NCBI RefSeq assembly: GCF_013978595.1 | Contig: NZ_JACDTZ010000001.1 | Span: forward strand, 1,240,001-1,304,000 | Reading direction: 5' to 3' | Origin: Corynebacterium haematomassiliense | Lineage (GTDB): Bacteria; Actinomycetota; Actinomycetes; Mycobacteriales; Mycobacteriaceae | Length of the DNA stretch: 64,000 bases | Shown: one piece after another, positions 9,496 to 17,656 of the stretch | How positions within the stretch are numbered: the stretch's first letter is position 1 | Layout: every line of letters begins with the position of its first letter | The notes under the pieces: model-generated | Told to the model about the DNA's origin: nothing | Databases searched by the model: none | What the model saw: only the letters and a program-made list of their open reading frames with translations | Program-made: the position numbers and the translations under genes

Positions 9496-11661
9496 CTACA
9501 GCATGCAGGAGACGCAGCCCTCGATCTCGGTGCCTTCCAGCGCCATCTGGCGCAGGCGGATGTAGTACAGGGTCTTGACACCCTTCTTCCACGCGTAGAT
9601 CTGCGCGCGGTTGATGTCGCGGGTGGTCACCGTGTCCTTGAAGAACAGCGTCAACGACAGGCCCTGGTCGACGTACTTCGTGGCCACCGCGTAAGTGTCG
9701 ATGATCTTCTCGTAGCCGATCTCGTAGGCGTCCTTGAAGTAGTCGATGTTCTCGTTGTCCATGTGCGGCGCCGGGTAGTAGACGCGGCCGATCTTGCCTT
9801 CCTTGCGGATCTCAATCTTGGAGGCGATCGGGTGGATCGAGGACGTGGAGTTGTTGATGTAGGAGATCGAGCCGGTCGGCGGCACCGCCTGCAGGTAGCG
9901 GTTGTAAATGCCGTCGCGGGCGACGTCCTCCTTCAACTGCGCCCACTCCTCGGCCGTCGGCACGGCGATGTCGGAGTTGGCAAACAGCTCCTTGACCTTG
10001 TCGGTCTTCGGCTGGAAGTCCGCCGGGTCGTAGCGATCGAAGAACTCGCCGGTGGCGTACTCGGACTTGGCAAAGTCCGCGAACGCGATGCCCTTCTCCA
10101 CGGCGATCTTGTGGGAGGCGCGCAGGCACTGGTACATCACGGCGGCGAAGTAGGCGTTGGTGAAGTCCAGGCCTTCCTCGGAGCCGTACTCGATGTGCTC
10201 GCGGCCGAGGTAGCCGTGCAGGTTCATCTGTCCCAGGCCGATGGCGTGGGAGGCGTCGTTGCCGTCGCGCACCGGCGGCACGGAGTCGATGGAGGTCTTG
10301 TCCGCCACGGCGGTCAGCGCGCGGATGGCGGACTCGACGGTGCGGGCGAAGTTGTCGGAGTCCATGGCCATCGCGATGTTCAGCGAGCCGAGGTTGCAGG
10401 AGATGTCGTGGCCGGTCTCGGCGTAGGTCAGGTCGTCGTTGAGCACGGACGGCGAGTTGACCTGGAGGATCTCCGAGCACAGGTTGGACATGTTGATGCG
10501 GCCGGTCTTCACCGGGTTCGCGCGGTTGGCCGTGTCCTCGAACATGATGTACGGGTAGCCGGACTCGAACTGGATCTCGGCGATGGTCTGGAAGAACGCG
10601 CGCGCGGAGATCTTGGACTTGCGGATGCGCGGGTCCTCCACCATCTCCTCGTACTTCTCGGTCACGGAGATGTCCGCGAACGGCACGCCGTAGACGCGCT
10701 CGACGTCGTACGGGGAGAACAGGTACATGTCGTCGTTGCGCTTGGCCAGCTCGAAGGTGATGTCCGGGATGACGATGCCGAGCGAGAGGGTCTTGATGCG
10801 GATCTTCTCGTCCGCGTTCTCGCGCTTGGTGTCCAAGAAGCGCATGATGTCCGGGTGGTGTGCGTTGAGGTACACCGCACCGGCGCCCTGGCGCGCGCCG
10901 AGCTGGTTGGCGTAGGAGAAGGAGTCTTCCAAAAGCTTCATCACGGGGATGACGCCGGAGGACTGGTTCTCGATGTGCTTGATCGGCGCGCCGGATTCAC
11001 GGATGTTGGAAAGCAGCAGCGCCACGCCGCCGCCGCGCTTGGACAGCTGCAGCGAGGAGTTGATGGCGCGGCCGATGGACTCCATGTTGTCCTCGATGCG
11101 CAGCAGGAAGCAGGACACCAGTTCGCCGCGCTGCGCCTTTCCGGCGTTCAAGAACGTCGGGGTGGCTGGCTGGAAGCGGCCGGTCATGATTTCGTCCACG
11201 AGCGCGAATGCGAGTTCCTCATTGCCGTCGGCGAGGAAGAGCGCCGTCATGGCCACGCGGTCTTCGAAGCGCTCGAGGTAGCGGCGTCCGTCGAAGGTTT
11301 TCAGCGTGTAGGAGGTGTAGTACTTGTACGCGCCGAGGAAGGACTTGAAGCGGAACTTGTAGGAGTACGCGCGCTTGAACGTGTCCTTAATAAAGGTCCA
11401 GTCGTACTTCTCAATGGTGTCCGGCTCGTAGTACTTGTTGGTGACCAGGTAGTCGATCTTTTCTTCCAGGTCGTGGAAGTAGACGGTGTTCTGGTTGACG
11501 TGCTGGAGGAAGAACTGGTTGGCGGCCTCGCGGTCCTTGTCAAACTGGATCTGGCCGTTTTCGTCGTAGAGGTTCAAAAGCGCGTTGAGCGCGTGGTAAT
11601 CCAGCTGGTCGCTTGTATTGACCGGCTCCGGGACATTCTTACCGACAGTCTGGGTAGTCAC
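9496..11661 (-). CDS. nrdE: Ribonucleotide reductase class Ib, large subunit
   Basis: Catalytic alpha subunit reducing ribonucleoside diphosphates. The protein is 721 residues. Visible features: LVSCFLLRI (first active-site Cys), [12 protein letters not shown] (thiyl-radical Cys) and the C-terminal redox pair EGCVSCML that is re-reduced by NrdH. The GTG at 11661 was taken as the start because GAAGGA lies 7 nt upstream and the family length fits; the frame is open for 96 more codons into the nrdI gene. It follows nrdI by 10 bp in the nrdHIE operon. Confidence 0.96.
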   Translation of the reverse strand: MTTQTVGKNVPEPVNTSDQLDYHALNALLNLYDENGQIQFDKDREAANQFFLQHVNQNTVYFHDLEEKIDYLVTNKYYEPDTIEKYDWTFIKDTFKRAYSYKFRFKSFLGAYKYYTSYTLKTFDGRRYLERFEDRVAMTALFLADGNEELAFALVDEIMTGRFQPATPTFLNAGKAQRGELVSCFLLRIEDNMESIGRAINSSLQLSKRGGGVALLLSNIRESGAPIKHIENQSSGVIPVMKLLEDSFSYANQLGARQGAGAVYLNAHHPDIMRFLDTKRENADEKIRIKTLSLGIVIPDITFELAKRNDDMYLFSPYDVERVYGVPFADISVTEKYEEMVEDPRIRKSKISARAFFQTIAEIQFESGYPYIMFEDTANRANPVKTGRINMSNLCSEILQVNSPSVLNDDLTYAETGHDISCNLGSLNIAMAMDSDNFARTVESAIRALTAVADKTSIDSVPPVRDGNDASHAIGLGQMNLHGYLGREHIEYGSEEGLDFTNAYFAAVMYQCLRASHKIAVEKGIAFADFAKSEYATGEFFDRYDPADFQPKTDKVKELFANSDIAVPTAEEWAQLKEDVARDGIYNRYLQAVPPTGSISYINNSTSSIHPIASKIEIRKEGKIGRVYYPAPHMDNENIDYFKDAYEIGYEKIIDTYAVATKYVDQGLSLTLFFKDTVTTRDINRAQIYAWKKGVKTLYYIRLRQMALEGTEIEGCVSCML

Positions 11662-11671
11662 ATCGCGTCCT

Positions 11672-12193
11672 TCATCGTGTTCTTGAGTATTTACCGGCGT
11701 ATTTTTCACGCAGTTTTGCCAAGCGCTCGGATTCGTCCGGAGCATCTTGCCTATCGACGACCTCCGGTCCCCCACGCAGCCCCAACCTTCCAGCGTTCTG
11801 GACCAGTTGGCGGCGCACGTGCGCAACGTCCTCGGCCAAGCCCATGAGCTCGAACCGGTACAAGTACGGGACCTTACACTTGTCGGCGATAACCTTCCCG
11901 GCAAGGCAGTAATCTGCCCCGAAGTTGGAATTGCCGGCGGCGATGACACCCCGGATCAGGCTCCGGTTGCCTTCGTTGTTGAGGAAGCGGATCACTTGCC
12001 CCGGCACCGGCCGCGAGTTGCCGCCGCTCACACTCGCCCCGCCGCCGTATGTGGGGCAGATGAGCACGTACGGCTCGTCGACGGTGAGTTCCGGGTCGCT
12101 CCTGCGCAACGGGATGCGCTGGGACGGGAGGCCGAGCTTCTCCACAAACCGCTTCGTGTTTTCCGTCGCGGAAGAGAAGTAGACCACCAGCAT
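11672..12193 (-). CDS. nrdI: Flavodoxin-like protein NrdI
   Basis: A small flavoprotein that supplies oxidant for assembling the Mn-tyrosyl cofactor of NrdF. The 173-residue product starts with the flavodoxin FMN loop ([15 protein letters not shown]) and has the NrdI segments [21 protein letters not shown] and [15 protein letters not shown]. The C-terminal tail of about 35 residues is longer than in many homologues and rich in charged residues. The ATG at 12193 has an AAAGGCGG site. It lies in the operon between nrdH and nrdE. Confidence 0.95.
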   Translation of the reverse strand: MLVVYFSSATENTKRFVEKLGLPSQRIPLRRSDPELTVDEPYVLICPTYGGGASVSGGNSRPVPGQVIRFLNNEGNRSLIRGVIAAGNSNFGADYCLAGKVIADKCKVPYLYRFELMGLAEDVAHVRRQLVQNAGRLGLRGGPEVVDRQDAPDESERLAKLREKYAGKYSRTR

Positions 12194-12277
12194 GGCCGCC
12201 GCCTTTCTTCGTGTTGAGTTTTAGTTGTTCGGCGCCGCCCGCCCTATCCCCGCGCTGCGGCGGGGTGGACCGCCGAG

Positions 12278-12508
12278 TTAGGCAGCCGCTGCGAGGCCCT
12301 TGATGCGGTCCGGGCGGAAGCCGGACCAGTGCTCGCCGTTCGCCTCCACGACCGGCGCCTGCACGTAGCCGAGGGCCATGACGTAGTCGCGGGCCTCCTC
12401 GTCCATGGAGATGTCGACCGTGGTGAACTCAAGGCCAGCCTTGGTCAGGGCCTTCTCGGTTGCCTTGCACTGCATGCAGGCCGGCTTGCTGTAAACGGTG
12501 ATCGACAT
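12278..12508 (-). CDS. nrdH: Glutaredoxin-like protein NrdH
   Basis: A 76-residue redoxin that acts as electron donor to NrdE. The active site CMQC (residues 11-14) replaces the usual CVQC/CMQC variants of NrdH. The C-terminal WSGFRPDRIKGL motif is the NrdH signature that distinguishes it from ordinary glutaredoxins. It is the first gene of the nrdHIE operon, 84 bp ahead of nrdI. The NrdR-like palindromes described for the upstream region probably control it. Confidence 0.96.
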   Translation of the reverse strand: MSITVYSKPACMQCKATEKALTKAGLEFTTVDISMDEEARDYVMALGYVQAPVVEANGEHWSGFRPDRIKGLAAAA

Positions 12509-12610
12509 AGTTCTTCAGGCTCTTTCTGTGCGGGTCTTCGACTGGGATTCGACAGGGAATCGACGGGGTTTTCTCGCTTCCCCGGATCCCCCGGGGCAAC
12601 ACCAAGAGAC

Positions 12611-12706
12611 ACTATACCTTGGGGGAAACTTCGGCAACTGCTACTACATGTAGTAGTTACACGGGTGGTATTCCCAGGATAGGGCCAGCAAATCACCTAC
12701 ATGTAG
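12611..12706 (-). promoter_or_regulatory. nrdHIE promoter with two NrdR-box-like palindromes
   Basis: The minus-strand -10 hexamer TATAGT (12611-12616) has a weak TTGCCG-type -35 near 12634. Immediately upstream is a perfect 16-bp palindrome CTACTACATGTAGTAG (12641-12656). A second copy shares the core CTACATGTAG (12697-12706). The centres are 53 bp apart, close to five helical turns. NrdR repressors bind paired palindromes upstream of ribonucleotide reductase genes, so NrdR is the likely ligand; this is inference from context. Confidence 0.6.
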
Positions 12707-12762
12707 TTAAAACATGGACGGCCATCTGCTCCCACGGGTGTAATTTGGCGGAAAATTACAGC

Positions 12763-12793
12763 AAAAAGCCCCGCCACCAAACGGTGACGGGGC
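12763..12793 (-). terminator. Rho-independent terminator of rpmJ
   Basis: Stem GCCCCGTCACC/GGTGGCGGGGC with a GTTT loop on the minus strand, followed by TTTTT. Confidence 0.9.
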
Positions 12794-12804
12794 AGGATTC
12801 GCGC

Positions 12805-12927
12805 TTAGCCCTGGCGAGCCTTGAAACGGGGATCCTTCTTGTTGATCACGTAAACCTTGCCGTGGCGACGCACAACCTGGGCGCCCGGCTTGTTCTTCAG
12901 CGACCGAAGCGACTTGCGGACCTTCAT
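12805..12927 (-). CDS. rpmJ: 50S ribosomal protein L36, cysteine-free form
   Basis: A 40-residue ribosomal protein beginning [15 protein letters not shown] and ending DPRFKARQG. The sequence matches L36, but the zinc-binding Cys/His set of the 37-residue form is absent: there are no cysteines at all. It is therefore the zinc-independent (C-minus) type. It is a single gene with an AAGGAG site before the ATG at 12927 and its own terminator. No Zur-type AT-rich palindrome was seen upstream. Confidence 0.92.
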   Translation of the reverse strand: MKVRKSLRSLKNKPGAQVVRRHGKVYVINKKDPRFKARQG

Positions 12928-13050
12928 CGGGCGCTCCTTTCTGCTCGGATTACCTGCAATTAGCGACCAACGGCGGGCTGCCGGGTCGCAACACGGGGGT
13001 AAATGTTACACATCGGACGCGCTGAATCAAAACCTCCTACCATGAGCGCC

Positions 13051-13866
13051 ATGCAGTCAGACATCATCGCCGCCCTCGGCGTGGCACCGACCATCGACCC
13101 GGACACCGAAATCACCCGGCGCGTGCAGTTCCTGGTGGACTACCTGGACGCCACCGGCGCGAAGGGATACGTGCTGGGCATCTCCGGCGGGCAGGACTCC
13201 ACGCTCGCCGGGCGCCTGGCGCAGCTGGCGGTGGAGCAGCGCCGCGCGGACGGCAACGACGCGAAGTTCGTGGCGGTGCGGCTGCCCCACGGCGTGCAGG
13301 CCGACGAGGACGACGCGCAGCTGGCCCTGCAGTTCATCCAGCCCGACGAGACGGTCACGGTGGACATTGAGCCAGCCACCACCGCCATGGCGGGTGCTGT
13401 GGCGGAGGCGCTAGAAACGGGCAGTCTCGGCGACTTCAACAAGGGCAACGTCAAGGCGCGCATGCGCATGATCGCCCAGTACGCCATCGCCGGCGAGCGC
13501 GGCCTGCTGGTGGTGGGCACGGACCACGCGGCGGAGAACGTCACCGGGTTCTTCACCAAACACGGCGACGGCGCCGCGGACCTCGTTCCGCTGGCCGGGC
13601 TGAACAAGCGCCAGGGCGCGGCGCTGCTGGGCCACCTGGACGCGGATCCCCGCCTGTGGGAGAAGGTCCCCACCGCGGACCTGGAGGAAGACCGCCCCGC
13701 GCTTCCCGACGAAGACGCGCTCGGCATCACCTACGCCCACATCGACGACTACCTGGAGGGCAAGCAGATCCCGCAAGAGGCCGCCGAGCACCTCGAGCAC
13801 CTGTGGCGCATCGGCCAGCACAAGCGCCACCTGCCGCCGGGCCCGAACGACACCTGGTGGCGCTAG
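13051..13866 (+). CDS. nadE: NAD synthetase (ammonia-dependent)
   Basis: Final step of NAD synthesis: amidation of deamido-NAD with ammonia and ATP. The protein is 271 residues, the size of the ammonia-dependent form without a glutaminase domain. The PPi loop is [13 protein letters not shown] and the signature [21 protein letters not shown] follows. The ATG at 13051 was preferred because TACCAT lies 7 nt upstream. An in-frame ATG at 13042 (MSAMQ...) lacks any signal. The 3' end overlaps the convergent small gene by 4 bp. Confidence 0.93.
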   Translation: MQSDIIAALGVAPTIDPDTEITRRVQFLVDYLDATGAKGYVLGISGGQDSTLAGRLAQLAVEQRRADGNDAKFVAVRLPHGVQADEDDAQLALQFIQPDETVTVDIEPATTAMAGAVAEALETGSLGDFNKGNVKARMRMIAQYAIAGERGLLVVGTDHAAENVTGFFTKHGDGAADLVPLAGLNKRQGAALLGHLDADPRLWEKVPTADLEEDRPALPDEDALGITYAHIDDYLEGKQIPQEAAEHLEHLWRIGQHKRHLPPGPNDTWWR

Positions 13867-14048
13867 AGCAGGTCGCGGAGCTCCGCCATCACTCGTACCA
13901 GGCAGTCCTCACCGCGCTCCTCCTCGAGCCAATCCTCCAGAGTGAAGTCGAGTTGGATGGGTTCCCAGGTCACTTCGAAGGGTTTGCCCCTCTGCTCCAG
14001 GAGCCCGAGTTCCTCGAGCCTGTCTAGCGAATTTTCTGCATTCCCCAT
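13863..14048 (-). CDS. Small acidic protein of unknown function
   Basis: A 61-residue protein, strongly acidic ([11 protein letters not shown] in the C-terminal half) and without a recognised domain. A good GGAGGAGATTCAG site precedes the ATG at 14048. The gene starts 14 bp after the fructosamine kinase stop, so it looks like the last gene of the ogt-kinase operon. The coding frame is clean, with GC-rich third positions. It overlaps the nadE stop by 4 bp. Function unknown. Confidence 0.65.
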   Translation of the reverse strand: MGNAENSLDRLEELGLLEQRGKPFEVTWEPIQLDFTLEDWLEEERGEDCLVRVMAELRDLL

Positions 14049-14062
14049 CTGAATCTCCTCCT

Positions 14063-14833
14063 TTATTGCCTACTGTCTACCACGCGCAGGGTCTCCTCCG
14101 CCGCGCGCACGAGCGCGGAGCCGTAGGACGGTCCGTGCGTCCACGCGTGCACGGCCAGCGGGTGCAGCTGGTGCACCGCGATGCGCCGCTGCCAGTCGCG
14201 GCCCAGCTCGCCGCCGGCATCCACATACCCGTCCACGATCGCGTTGAAGTACGGGGCGCCGAACAGCTCGAGCATCGCGATGTCGGTCAGCGGGTGCCCG
14301 CCGTGCGCCGCCGGGTCAATGAACCGCGGGCCCTCCGACCCGAACAGCAGGTTGCCCGCCCACAGGTCGCCGTGGATGCGCGCCAGTGGGGCGTCCTCGT
14401 CCGCTTCGAGTAGCGCATCGCATGCTTGCTTAACGACGTCCATGCCGCCGCCCCCGAGATTCCCCGCTTTAAGCGCCTTCTCGGCGAATGGCAGCACGCG
14501 CTGCTGCACGTAGAACTCGGCCCAGCGTTCGGTGGGCTCGCACGCCTGCTGGCGGGTGCCGATGAAGTTGGGGCCGTCCCACCCGTCCGCGGGCGCGCCG
14601 AACGCGGCGGCGCCCATGGCGTGGATGGCGGCCAGCTCCCGCCCGGCCTCGCGGGCGGCGTCCACGGTCGGGCGGGCCGAATCCACCTTCTCGATGGTCA
14701 GCGTGTTCGCGTCCTCGTCGAGTGCGAGCACCTCCACCACCGCGGCGGAGCCCTCCCGCAGCCAGCGCAGGTACGCGGCCTCCGCGGCTGCCGCTCCCGG
14801 CGCGCTGCCGTACTTCACAAACGAGTCAGACAT
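14063..14833 (-). CDS. Fructosamine kinase family protein
   Basis: A 256-residue kinase-like protein. The catalytic loop ARIHGDLWAGNLLF and the metal-binding FIDPAAHGGHPLTDIAMLELFG are typical of the fructosamine-3-kinase family, which phosphorylates sugars attached to amines and so starts deglycation. The N-terminal nucleotide-binding part (VKYGS...EAAYLRWLRE) is short but present. It overlaps ogt by 8 bp, so the two are translated from one message: a DNA repair protein and a probable protein/small-molecule deglycation enzyme. The substrate is not known. Confidence 0.88.
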   Translation of the reverse strand: MSDSFVKYGSAPGAAAAEAAYLRWLREGSAAVVEVLALDEDANTLTIEKVDSARPTVDAAREAGRELAAIHAMGAAAFGAPADGWDGPNFIGTRQQACEPTERWAEFYVQQRVLPFAEKALKAGNLGGGGMDVVKQACDALLEADEDAPLARIHGDLWAGNLLFGSEGPRFIDPAAHGGHPLTDIAMLELFGAPYFNAIVDGYVDAGGELGRDWQRRIAVHQLHPLAVHAWTHGPSYGSALVRAAEETLRVVDSRQ

Positions 14834-15269
14834 CGATGCCCTCCATTCGCAGTAGGAAACGTTTTGCCTCTACCCCGCCACGGTAACCGCCAAGTTGGCC
14901 GTCGGAGCGCAGCACCCGGTGGCACGGGATGAACAGCGGCAGCGGGTTGGTCGCGCACGCGCTGCCCACCGCCCGCACCGCTTTGGGGTTGCCCACCGCG
15001 CGGGCGAGCTGCGCATACGTGGTGGTCTCCCCGAACGGGACCTTCGCCAGCTCCCGTAGCACCGCCGCCCGGAACTCAGTCACGCCTGACAAGTCCAGCG
15101 GGACAGTGAATTCCCGGCGCGTGCCAGCGAAGTACTCGGTCAGTTCTTGGGTGACCAGGGGGCTCACCGAAAGGGCGTCGTCAAGCAGCGGCTCCCCCTC
15201 GAAGCACACGCGGGTGACGCCGCGCCCGCTCGCGGCGAAGCGCAACGGCCCGATCGGTGAGGTAAACAT
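14826..15269 (-). CDS. ogt: Methylated-DNA-[protein]-cysteine S-methyltransferase
   Basis: Repairs O6-alkylguanine by irreversible transfer of the alkyl group to its own cysteine. The protein is 147 residues. The active site is PLPLFIPCHRVLRSDGQLG. The preceding VPFGETTTYAQLARAVGNPKAVRAVGSAC is the DNA-binding helix region with the Arg finger. The start at 15269 is supported by TACTCT exactly 7 nt upstream. A much longer open frame continues upstream, but it is antisense to the lipoprotein gene. Divergent from that gene. Confidence 0.94.
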   Translation of the reverse strand: MFTSPIGPLRFAASGRGVTRVCFEGEPLLDDALSVSPLVTQELTEYFAGTRREFTVPLDLSGVTEFRAAVLRELAKVPFGETTTYAQLARAVGNPKAVRAVGSACATNPLPLFIPCHRVLRSDGQLGGYRGGVEAKRFLLRMEGIDV

Positions 15270-15276
15270 GCAGCTC

Positions 15277-15311
15277 AGAGTAGCTCCCCGCGCCGGCAAT
15301 TGCGCTAAAAT
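15277..15311. promoter_or_regulatory. Divergent leaderless promoters, ogt and lipoprotein gene
   Basis: Minus-strand TACTCT (15277-15282) ends 7 nt from the ogt ATG. Plus-strand TAAAAT (15306-15311) ends 7 nt from the lipoprotein ATG. No ribosome binding site precedes either start. Confidence 0.6.
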
Positions 15312-15318
15312 TCTGGCC

Positions 15319-16002
15319 ATGCACAGGAGACTCACAACCGCCCTCGCCTGCGCCGCGGCCCTGACCTTGGCCGCCTGCGGCAGCTCATCCGACACCATCG
15401 CCGGCACCAGCCCCGCCATCGCCTCTGCGGTGTGCGACGGCGACGACGGCTGCGAATCCGACATGCGCGAGCTCAGCCACAAGCTCGACGCGTCGGACGA
15501 CGCGGACGGCGACGGCGTCATCGACCGCGAGGAGCTCGACGCCGCCCTCAAGCGGCTGGACAAGGAAGCCGAGGAGAAGGAGGCCGCCGCCTCGTCATCC
15601 GCGGCGGCAGCGTCTTCGTCTGCTGCGGCTGCCTCATCCTCTGCAGCCGCAGCGTCGAAGTCCGCGGAAGCCGAGCGCGAAGCGGAACGCAAGGCAGCGG
15701 AACGCGAGGCCGCCGAACGAGAAGCGGCTGAGCGCGAGGCGGAAGCACAGCGCGCGGCCGAGCGTGAGGCGGCGAACCAACAACAGCAGCAACAGCAACA
15801 AGCCCCCGAACCCGCGCCCCAGCAGCAAGCACCCCAGCAACCCTCCGGCCCGCCGGCCATGGAGTGGGCCACCTTGGGCCCCTACGGCAGCCTGTTCACG
15901 TGCGAGCAGGCGCGCGACGTGTGGCCCGTCGATTCGCACGCCTGCTACACCGGCGCTGACGGCAACACCTACTTCGAAGGCATGCGCCAAGCCGCCCAGT
16001 AA
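15319..16002 (+). CDS. Lipoprotein with EF-hand-like motif and Ala/Ser/Glu repeat region
   Basis: A 227-residue exported lipoprotein. The signal peptide ends in the lipobox LTLAAC (Cys about residue 20). Residues about 57-75 read DASDDADGDGVIDREELDAAL, with D-A-D-G-D-G-V-I-D--E spacing that fits a calcium-binding EF hand. Next comes an ASSSAAA repeat, then a long charged stretch built on AEREA/AAERE repeats (probably a coiled coil or single helix), a poly-Gln/Pro linker and a C-terminal 45-residue module with two cysteines (FTCEQARDVWP...HACYTGADG). That module resembles short excalibur-like calcium-binding domains, but I am not certain. Function unknown. It ends at a strong terminator. Confidence 0.75.
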   Translation: MHRRLTTALACAAALTLAACGSSSDTIAGTSPAIASAVCDGDDGCESDMRELSHKLDASDDADGDGVIDREELDAALKRLDKEAEEKEAAASSSAAAASSSAAAASSSAAAASKSAEAEREAERKAAEREAAEREAAEREAEAQRAAEREAANQQQQQQQQAPEPAPQQQAPQQPSGPPAMEWATLGPYGSLFTCEQARDVWPVDSHACYTGADGNTYFEGMRQAAQ

Positions 16003-16016
16003 CGCATACAAACAAA

Positions 16017-16047
16017 AAACTGCCCGGCCGAACAGCCGGGCAGTTTT
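16017..16047 (+). terminator. Terminator of the lipoprotein gene (also fits the tRNA strand)
   Basis: Stem ACTGCCCGGC/GCCGGGCAGT (16019-16028 with 16035-16044), followed by TTTT on the plus strand and preceded by a run of A. It could therefore work for the tRNA-Ala transcript on the minus strand as well. Confidence 0.9.
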
Positions 16048-16052
16048 GCTTT

Positions 16053-16128
16053 TGGTGGAGCTAACGGGATTCGAACCCGTGACCCCCACACTGCCAGTGT
16101 GGTGCGCTACCAACTGCGCCATAGCCCC
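16053..16128 (-). tRNA. tRNA-Ala (anticodon GGC), CCA encoded
   Basis: Minus-strand cloverleaf beginning GGGGCTATGGCGCAG. The anticodon stem is CCACA/TGTGG with loop CTGGCAG, anticodon GGC. The T arm is ACGGGTTCGAATCCCGT. The 3' CCA (16053-16055) is encoded. Confidence 0.95.
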
Positions 16129-16169
16129 GTATGGCAGCTGTGCCACCGTAGGAATATGTAGTTGTGGAG

Positions 16170-16242
16170 TGGAGCTAACGGGATTCGAACCCGTGACCCC
16201 CACACTGCCAGTGTGGTGCGCTACCAACTGCGCCATAGCCCC
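16170..16242 (-). tRNA. tRNA-Ala (anticodon GGC), CCA not encoded
   Basis: Identical over all 73 positions to the copy 41 bp away, but the discriminator A is followed by CTC, so CCA must be added after transcription. Confidence 0.95.
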
Positions 16243-16304
16243 TTGGATAACTCACGTAAATATACAGCCGGGCGCGCGGGCCTCCAAATCCCCAGCGGGA
16301 ACGT

Positions 16305-16342
16305 GAAACCGCCCCACCCCGGGACCGGAGTGAGGCGGTGAA
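16305..16342 (-). terminator. Hairpin after the DsbA-like gene
   Basis: Stem CACCGCCTCAC/GTGGGGCGGT on the minus strand with one mismatch and only TTT after it; a moderate terminator for the 16362-17638 operon. Confidence 0.5.
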
Positions 16343-16361
16343 AACGCTCGCGGAACGCGTT

Positions 16362-17096
16362 TTACATCTGGGACAGGGTCTGCGGCCAGTCGTCGCGCTT
16401 GCCCTCGATGTCCTCGATGTCCTTGCCGTCGACCAGGACGCGCGGGGTCCACGCCTCGCCGGTGTTGTCCTCCTGGTACTTCATGTTGTCTGCACCCATA
16501 CGCTTGGCGGTCTCGATGAACTTGCCGTCGCGGATGTCCTGGATTGCCGCGTCGGAAGCCTCGTAGTCCTTAGCCATGTCCGCGAAACCGTCGTTGTCGT
16601 ACTTGTTGTACACGGTCTGCTGGTTCTGGAACAGGTAGTCGCGGATGGTGAACGCCTGGGCCAGATCGCCGTTGGCGAACAGCGCAAGCTCTGCGGCGAG
16701 CGCCTTGGTGGAGTGGCCCTCCTCGCCCTTGTCCAGGGCGGTCATCGGGCGCAGGTCCACGTTGATCTCGCCAGCCTTGAGCTTCTCAATCATCGCTTCG
16801 TCGCTGGCGATGTGCAGGTCCGCACAGTGGGTGCAGGAGAAGTCCTCGAACAGCTCGGCGGTCTTGGCGTCGGCGTTGCTGCCGGTGAGGTGGATGATGT
16901 CTTCATCCTCGTTCCAGGCGACGTTGATGCCTTCGACGTCGATCATCCCCTCCTTGATGGCGGCGCTGCGGTTTTCGCGGCCGTTGAAGACGATCAAGCC
17001 GATCACCACAAGGGCGATAGCGAGTACGGCGAGGACTGCCCAGATGAAGGCGGTGTTGCCCTTCTTGTTCGGGTTTTCCACTTTGCGTGTGGTCAC
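16362..17096 (-). CDS. Membrane-anchored DsbA-like thioredoxin-fold protein
   Basis: A 244-residue protein with one N-terminal transmembrane helix (about residues 16-38) and an extracytoplasmic thioredoxin fold. The active-site motif is FEDFSCTHCADLH (CTHC). The cis-proline loop is near the C-terminus (AWTPRVLVDG). It should oxidise or isomerise thiols of secreted proteins, or act as a reductant. The GTG at 17096 was selected for its AGGAGATAACT signal. The gene lies 59 bp after a MauE-like gene. In other bacteria MauE/DoxX-type membrane proteins accompany thiol-disulfide partners, so the two probably form one redox module. Confidence 0.85.
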   Translation of the reverse strand: MTTRKVENPNKKGNTAFIWAVLAVLAIALVVIGLIVFNGRENRSAAIKEGMIDVEGINVAWNEDEDIIHLTGSNADAKTAELFEDFSCTHCADLHIASDEAMIEKLKAGEINVDLRPMTALDKGEEGHSTKALAAELALFANGDLAQAFTIRDYLFQNQQTVYNKYDNDGFADMAKDYEASDAAIQDIRDGKFIETAKRMGADNMKYQEDNTGEAWTPRVLVDGKDIEDIEGKRDDWPQTLSQM

Positions 17097-17155
17097 AGTT
17101 ATCTCCTGTTGTGCGTGCCTGGCGGCATGGCGGGTACAGATTTTCCCCCACAAAT

Positions 17156-17638
17156 TTAGGGGGAGATAGCGAACTTCTTAAACGGACGCCACATCATGAA
17201 GCCGGTAATGGCGATGTAGGCCACGTCGCGCGCGACGGTAACAAGCAGGTTGGTCTCGCCCTCCCCCGCCGCGGACGGGTCGAAGCAGCCGCAGTCGATG
17301 ACCAGGCCGCGCTGCCAGGCGGACAGCATGCCGATGATGAACAGCGTCAGCACGATGATGGACACCTTGCCGGACCAGCGCAGCTTGATGCCCAGAAGCA
17401 GCAGCAGGCCGCCGGCCACCTCAAGTGGGCCGATGATGTGGGCCAGCAGGTAAGACCAGTCGGGGGTAAAGATTTCGTAGGCCTCGATGGTCTTGGTCAC
17501 GTCGAGGGGGACGCCGAGTTTCGCGATGCCGGCGTCCAGCCACACGTACGCCATGTAAAACCGCGCGAGTGCGGACAGTACGTCCAGCACCAGCGTCTTC
17601 GTGTTGCGCTCGGGCGCGGGGGTTGTCGTTGTGCTCAC
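17156..17638 (-). CDS. MauE/DoxX-family membrane redox protein
   Basis: A 160-residue integral membrane protein with four predicted helices: about 17-35, 62-82 (GPLEVAGGLLLLLG), 92-108 and 133-150. Between helices 3 and 4 is VIDCGCFDPSAAG, the CGC loop typical of the MauE-type (methylamine utilisation, disulfide handling) family. The likely job is electron transfer to or from the neighbouring DsbA-like protein across the membrane. Substrate proteins are unknown. The start at 17638 sits 18 bp after pgm, which is on the same strand. Confidence 0.8.
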   Translation of the reverse strand: MSTTTTPAPERNTKTLVLDVLSALARFYMAYVWLDAGIAKLGVPLDVTKTIEAYEIFTPDWSYLLAHIIGPLEVAGGLLLLLGIKLRWSGKVSIIVLTLFIIGMLSAWQRGLVIDCGCFDPSAAGEGETNLLVTVARDVAYIAITGFMMWRPFKKFAISP

Positions 17639-17656
17639 AGGTCGTACGTTACTCCA

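Noticed and set aside
12230-12270. Terminator between nrdH and nrdI
   Set aside because: GC-rich complementary stretches are visible, but the stem is short and has no T run; the operon should be continuous.
14826-15872. Longer ogt product of 348 residues
   Set aside because: The extra N-terminal part is the antisense of the lipoprotein repeat region (poly Ser/Ala), and a good leaderless -10 precedes the shorter start.
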